Assembly (NCBI RefSeq): GCF_001648555.1
Contig: NZ_LQXM01000029.1
Coordinates: 62,001-126,000 of the forward strand
Origin: Rossellomorea aquimaris TF-12
GTDB lineage: Bacteria > Bacillota > Bacilli > Bacillales > Bacillaceae_B
DNA: 64,000 bases
Direction of reading: 5' to 3'
Notes under the pieces: model-generated
The model's input: only the letters and a program-made list of their open reading frames with translations
The model's database searches: none
What the model was told of the DNA's origin: nothing
Translations under genes and position numbers: made by a program
Shown here: positions 61,404 to 64,000 of the stretch, in pieces
How positions within the stretch are numbered: the stretch's first letter is position 1
Layout: each line of letters opens with the position of its first letter

Positions 61404-63971
61404 ATGAAGAAGCTTCACATACTACGAGAAGAAGCCGTTGAAGAAACGAAACGAAAAATAGAAGAAGATGTGAATTCTTATTTAGAAAGACATGAAGAAT
61501 GTCCATCGTATGAAAACTATTTGTCAGAAAGAATCCATTTCTTTCAGCAAATGTGGACAAATGTATGGTTAAACAAAGTGACAAATGATGTTCTTCGCAG
61601 TCATAAAAAAGCATTTCTTCGAGAGAAAGGCTACGATGTTGAAGGAACAGATAAAAAGTTATTAAATAAATTATTTCGTAATGAAATAAGAAATTTTGAA
61701 CCTTTTCAAATTGTTGATTGGATTAGGGAGAATTCACCTACTAGTGATGAGTGGCAGGAACGTCATCATATAGTGAGACAGCAATACATCGGCAGAGAGA
61801 GAGAAAAGCGTAAAGCTTCTATTCAAAAGCAAACACAAAAAAGAATCGTTGCATTTATGGAACAGTTCTTAGACGGAATGGAACTTTCCTTTTATCTTGA
61901 ACTAAGATATCTATTTGCAAAGAAGCTTGTACATGATTTACAAACAAAGCATAAGTTCCGACATATCGAACCTTATATGCTAGAGGAAAAACTAGAGGAA
62001 GATGGACTGCTTAAAGAGGAGGATTTCAAGAACGTTTCTGATGTTTTTAAGGAATACACAGGAGCTATTCACAAAAAAAGTGAATATTGGCAAGGACAGG
62101 TATGGGAATATGAAACGTATTTTTATCCTTATGAACGATTCCTTAACTACCACACTGAGGACATTGTAAATAGACGTATTTTGGAAAACATACCCCATGA
62201 TCTCTTCCAAGCATATAAAAGAGAATTCCATGAAGATTTTTCCATTGAAAAGCTGAATAAATGGAGTAATCCATTTATTCTTTTATTACAAACCGATTAT
62301 TTAAATATGATTAAAGAAGAGTATGTAGAAGACTTACAGGTACTTATCGAAGTACCTTTTGACCCAAAGCTTCATTTGGTGATTTACAAAGAGGATGTTG
62401 CTAAGAGAGAGAGAAGAAAGGAAGAGGAATTAGCAGAATTAAAAAGAAAGCAACAAGAAGAAGAACGGATGATCGATGATATATTTGGTCGTGAATATAG
62501 TCCATTATTTAGAGGGGATATTCAATATATACTCCATATAGGGGAAACAAACACAGGGAAGACTCATCAGGCGATAAGCCGCATGAAGCGTGCAAAAAGT
62601 GGAATGTATTTAGCGCCTCTTCGCCTTCTAGCACTTGAAGTGTACGATAACCTAAATAATGAGGGTGTTCCATGTAATTTAAAAACAGGGGAAGAAGAAA
62701 AAGAAACCCCTTCTGCCAATCATGTTTCTTGTACAGTTGAAATGTTTCGGGAAGATGAAGAATATGAGGTCATTGTCGTTGATGAGGCACAAATGCTGGC
62801 AGATCAAGACAGAGGATTTTCGTGGTATAAAGCGATAACGAAAGCTAAAGCAAAAGAGGTTCATATTATAGGAAGTGAAAATGTACGTCAACTCCTTTTA
62901 GAATTAGTAGGAGAAGGTAACTTTCAGCTTCATCGATATAAAAGGGATATTCCATTAAAGGTAGAAGCGAAGGAATTTCAACTGCGACATACAAGGCAAG
63001 GAGATGCCATTGTTTGTTTTTCAAGAAAGAAAGTACTTGATACAGCATCAAGACTACAAAATTATGGGCATAAGGTAAGTATGATTTACGGAAGCATGCC
63101 CCCAGAAACAAGAAAAAAGCAGATGATGCAATTTATAAATGGAAAAACAAAGGTTATTGTTGCAACAGATGCCATCGGAATGGGACTGAACTTACCTATA
63201 CGTAGAATTGTTTTTTTAGAAAACGATAAATTTGATGGAACTAGGAGGAGAAGACTTACTTCTCAAGAGATTAAACAAATTGCAGGCAGAGCTGGCAGAA
63301 AAGGAATCTATGATGAAGGTAAGGTAGCCTTTACGAAAGAAATTAGGGCAATGAAACAGCTTTTAGAACAGGATGACCAACCTTTAAAGACCTTTGCAAT
63401 TGCCCCAACAAGTGGAATATTTGAACGTTTCCAACGGTATTACCATGATTTAGAGCGGTTTTTCCAATTATGGGACAAATTTGATAGCCCATACGGTACA
63501 GAAAAAGCCTCCCTCTTTGAAGAAAGAGAGCTGTATGAACTTATTCGAGGGACGGACATCGAAGCAAAACTTTCATTAAATGATCTTTACGGCTTTTTAC
63601 ACCTTCCTTTTTCAAAGAAAGAGAAGCAGTTAACTGAGCAATGGTTAGAGTATATGCATGCCATTGTCGATGGTGAAGAATTACCGGAGCCACAAGTAAA
63701 GAATAAAAACCTTGAGCAGAAGGAAGTCTCTTATAAAGCCGTTGGACTTCATCTTTTAATGCTCTATCGATTAGGGAGGCAGACGGAAGCGTTTTATTGG
63801 GAGCGAGTGAGGGAGGACATAGCAAATGGTGTTCAAGAGAGCTTACGAACAGAGGTTACAAGCATGACACGTACATGCAAACAATGCGGTAAGAAGCTGC
63901 CACCAACGTTTGGGTTTCCAATTTGTGATCGATGTCATGCCACAAGGGTAAAAAGACGTACAAGAAGATGA
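61404..63971 (+). CDS. SUV3-like superfamily 2 RNA helicase with zinc ribbon
   Basis: An 855-residue protein. The first 370 residues are charged and helical with no named domain. The helicase core starts with P-loop GETNTGKTHQA (about 380), VVDEAQM (about 460, DEAQ box), motif V-VI ATDAIGMGLNLPIRRIVF and QIAGRAGRKG. This core is most like mitochondrial SUV3 helicases of RNA degradosomes. A zinc ribbon CKQCGKKLPPTFGFPICDRC lies near 824-843. Bacillus carries it as a stand-alone helicase of unknown role; RNA unwinding or decay is likely. It ends in TGA. Confidence 0.88.
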   Translation: MKKLHILREEAVEETKRKIEEDVNSYLERHEECPSYENYLSERIHFFQQMWTNVWLNKVTNDVLRSHKKAFLREKGYDVEGTDKKLLNKLFRNEIRNFEPFQIVDWIRENSPTSDEWQERHHIVRQQYIGREREKRKASIQKQTQKRIVAFMEQFLDGMELSFYLELRYLFAKKLVHDLQTKHKFRHIEPYMLEEKLEEDGLLKEEDFKNVSDVFKEYTGAIHKKSEYWQGQVWEYETYFYPYERFLNYHTEDIVNRRILENIPHDLFQAYKREFHEDFSIEKLNKWSNPFILLLQTDYLNMIKEEYVEDLQVLIEVPFDPKLHLVIYKEDVAKRERRKEEELAELKRKQQEEERMIDDIFGREYSPLFRGDIQYILHIGETNTGKTHQAISRMKRAKSGMYLAPLRLLALEVYDNLNNEGVPCNLKTGEEEKETPSANHVSCTVEMFREDEEYEVIVVDEAQMLADQDRGFSWYKAITKAKAKEVHIIGSENVRQLLLELVGEGNFQLHRYKRDIPLKVEAKEFQLRHTRQGDAIVCFSRKKVLDTASRLQNYGHKVSMIYGSMPPETRKKQMMQFINGKTKVIVATDAIGMGLNLPIRRIVFLENDKFDGTRRRRLTSQEIKQIAGRAGRKGIYDEGKVAFTKEIRAMKQLLEQDDQPLKTFAIAPTSGIFERFQRYYHDLERFFQLWDKFDSPYGTEKASLFEERELYELIRGTDIEAKLSLNDLYGFLHLPFSKKEKQLTEQWLEYMHAIVDGEELPEPQVKNKNLEQKEVSYKAVGLHLLMLYRLGRQTEAFYWERVREDIANGVQESLRTEVTSMTRTCKQCGKKLPPTFGFPICDRCHATRVKRRTRR

Positions 63972-64000
63972 CGATAAGCATATTAGAAGATAGACCAAGC

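Overview
The window is chromosomal DNA of a low-GC, spore-forming Bacillaceae member. The evidence is AT-rich sequence, AGGAGG-type ribosome binding sites, frequent TTG and GTG starts, and genes for YhcN-type spore lipoprotein, Spo0M-like, CvfB, YkwC-like, DUF1002, DUF948 and LytR-CpsA-Psr proteins. The genus cannot be fixed from sequence alone. No tRNA, rRNA, CRISPR array, prophage or transposase gene was seen.

Layout. 0.1-5 kb: ZIP-like transporter, spore lipoprotein, cvfB, an MFS exporter with a possible leader peptide, and a GNAT acetyltransferase. 5-8.5 kb: part of a C30 carotenoid (staphyloxanthin-type) cluster, crtO-crtQ diverging from crtP, without crtM or crtN. 8.5-10 kb: msrA and a PadR regulator. 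10.2-14 kb: a cobalamin riboswitch with attenuator in front of btuF-btuC-btuD, where BtuD is fused to a CbiZ cobinamide-salvage domain. 14-19.4 kb: an LCP protein and proline synthesis (proC, proB, proA). 19.4-29.8 kb: exonuclease plus DUF294/CBS protein, MMPL exporter, HAD phosphatase, rRNA methyltransferase, lipase-like hydrolase, M29 aminopeptidase and DUF421 protein. 30-31.4 kb: an RRNPP-type quorum-sensing regulator followed by an unlisted 38-residue pro-peptide gene. 31.8-36.1 kb: threonine aldolase, small proteins and a CstA-family transporter. 36.2-39.1 kb: a four-gene operon described below. 39.5-50.5 kb: a CstR-type persulfide/sulfite detoxification regulon in at least two blocks, interrupted by kinases and a two-component system. 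50.6-64 kb: housekeeping and stress genes, a 6S-like RNA, a HEAT/glycosyltransferase/Hpt-REC operon and an SUV3-like helicase.

Most notable result. Two unrelated genes are interrupted by a single in-frame UGA exactly where a redox cysteine is expected, and each UGA is followed at the right distance by a bacterial SECIS-like hairpin. One is a peroxiredoxin (52565-53191, minus) whose peroxidatic Cys codon is UGA. The other is a small thioredoxin-fold, ArsD-like protein (36228-36611, plus) with a UGA-Cys pair. Both are best read as selenoproteins, although UGA is an ordinary stop for other genes in the window. The second one heads an operon with a protein ending in Cys-Cys, an ArsA/Get3-family ATPase and an M24 peptidase. 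I propose this as a largely undescribed selenol/thiol-linked chaperone-ATPase system. The selenocysteine machinery (selA, selB, selC, selD) is not in the window and must be elsewhere for this to hold.

Other organising features are repeated ATACC-N6-GGTAT operators at the sulfur genes, a diverged family of MITE-like elements with shared ends, and a family of GGGACGGACC hairpins.
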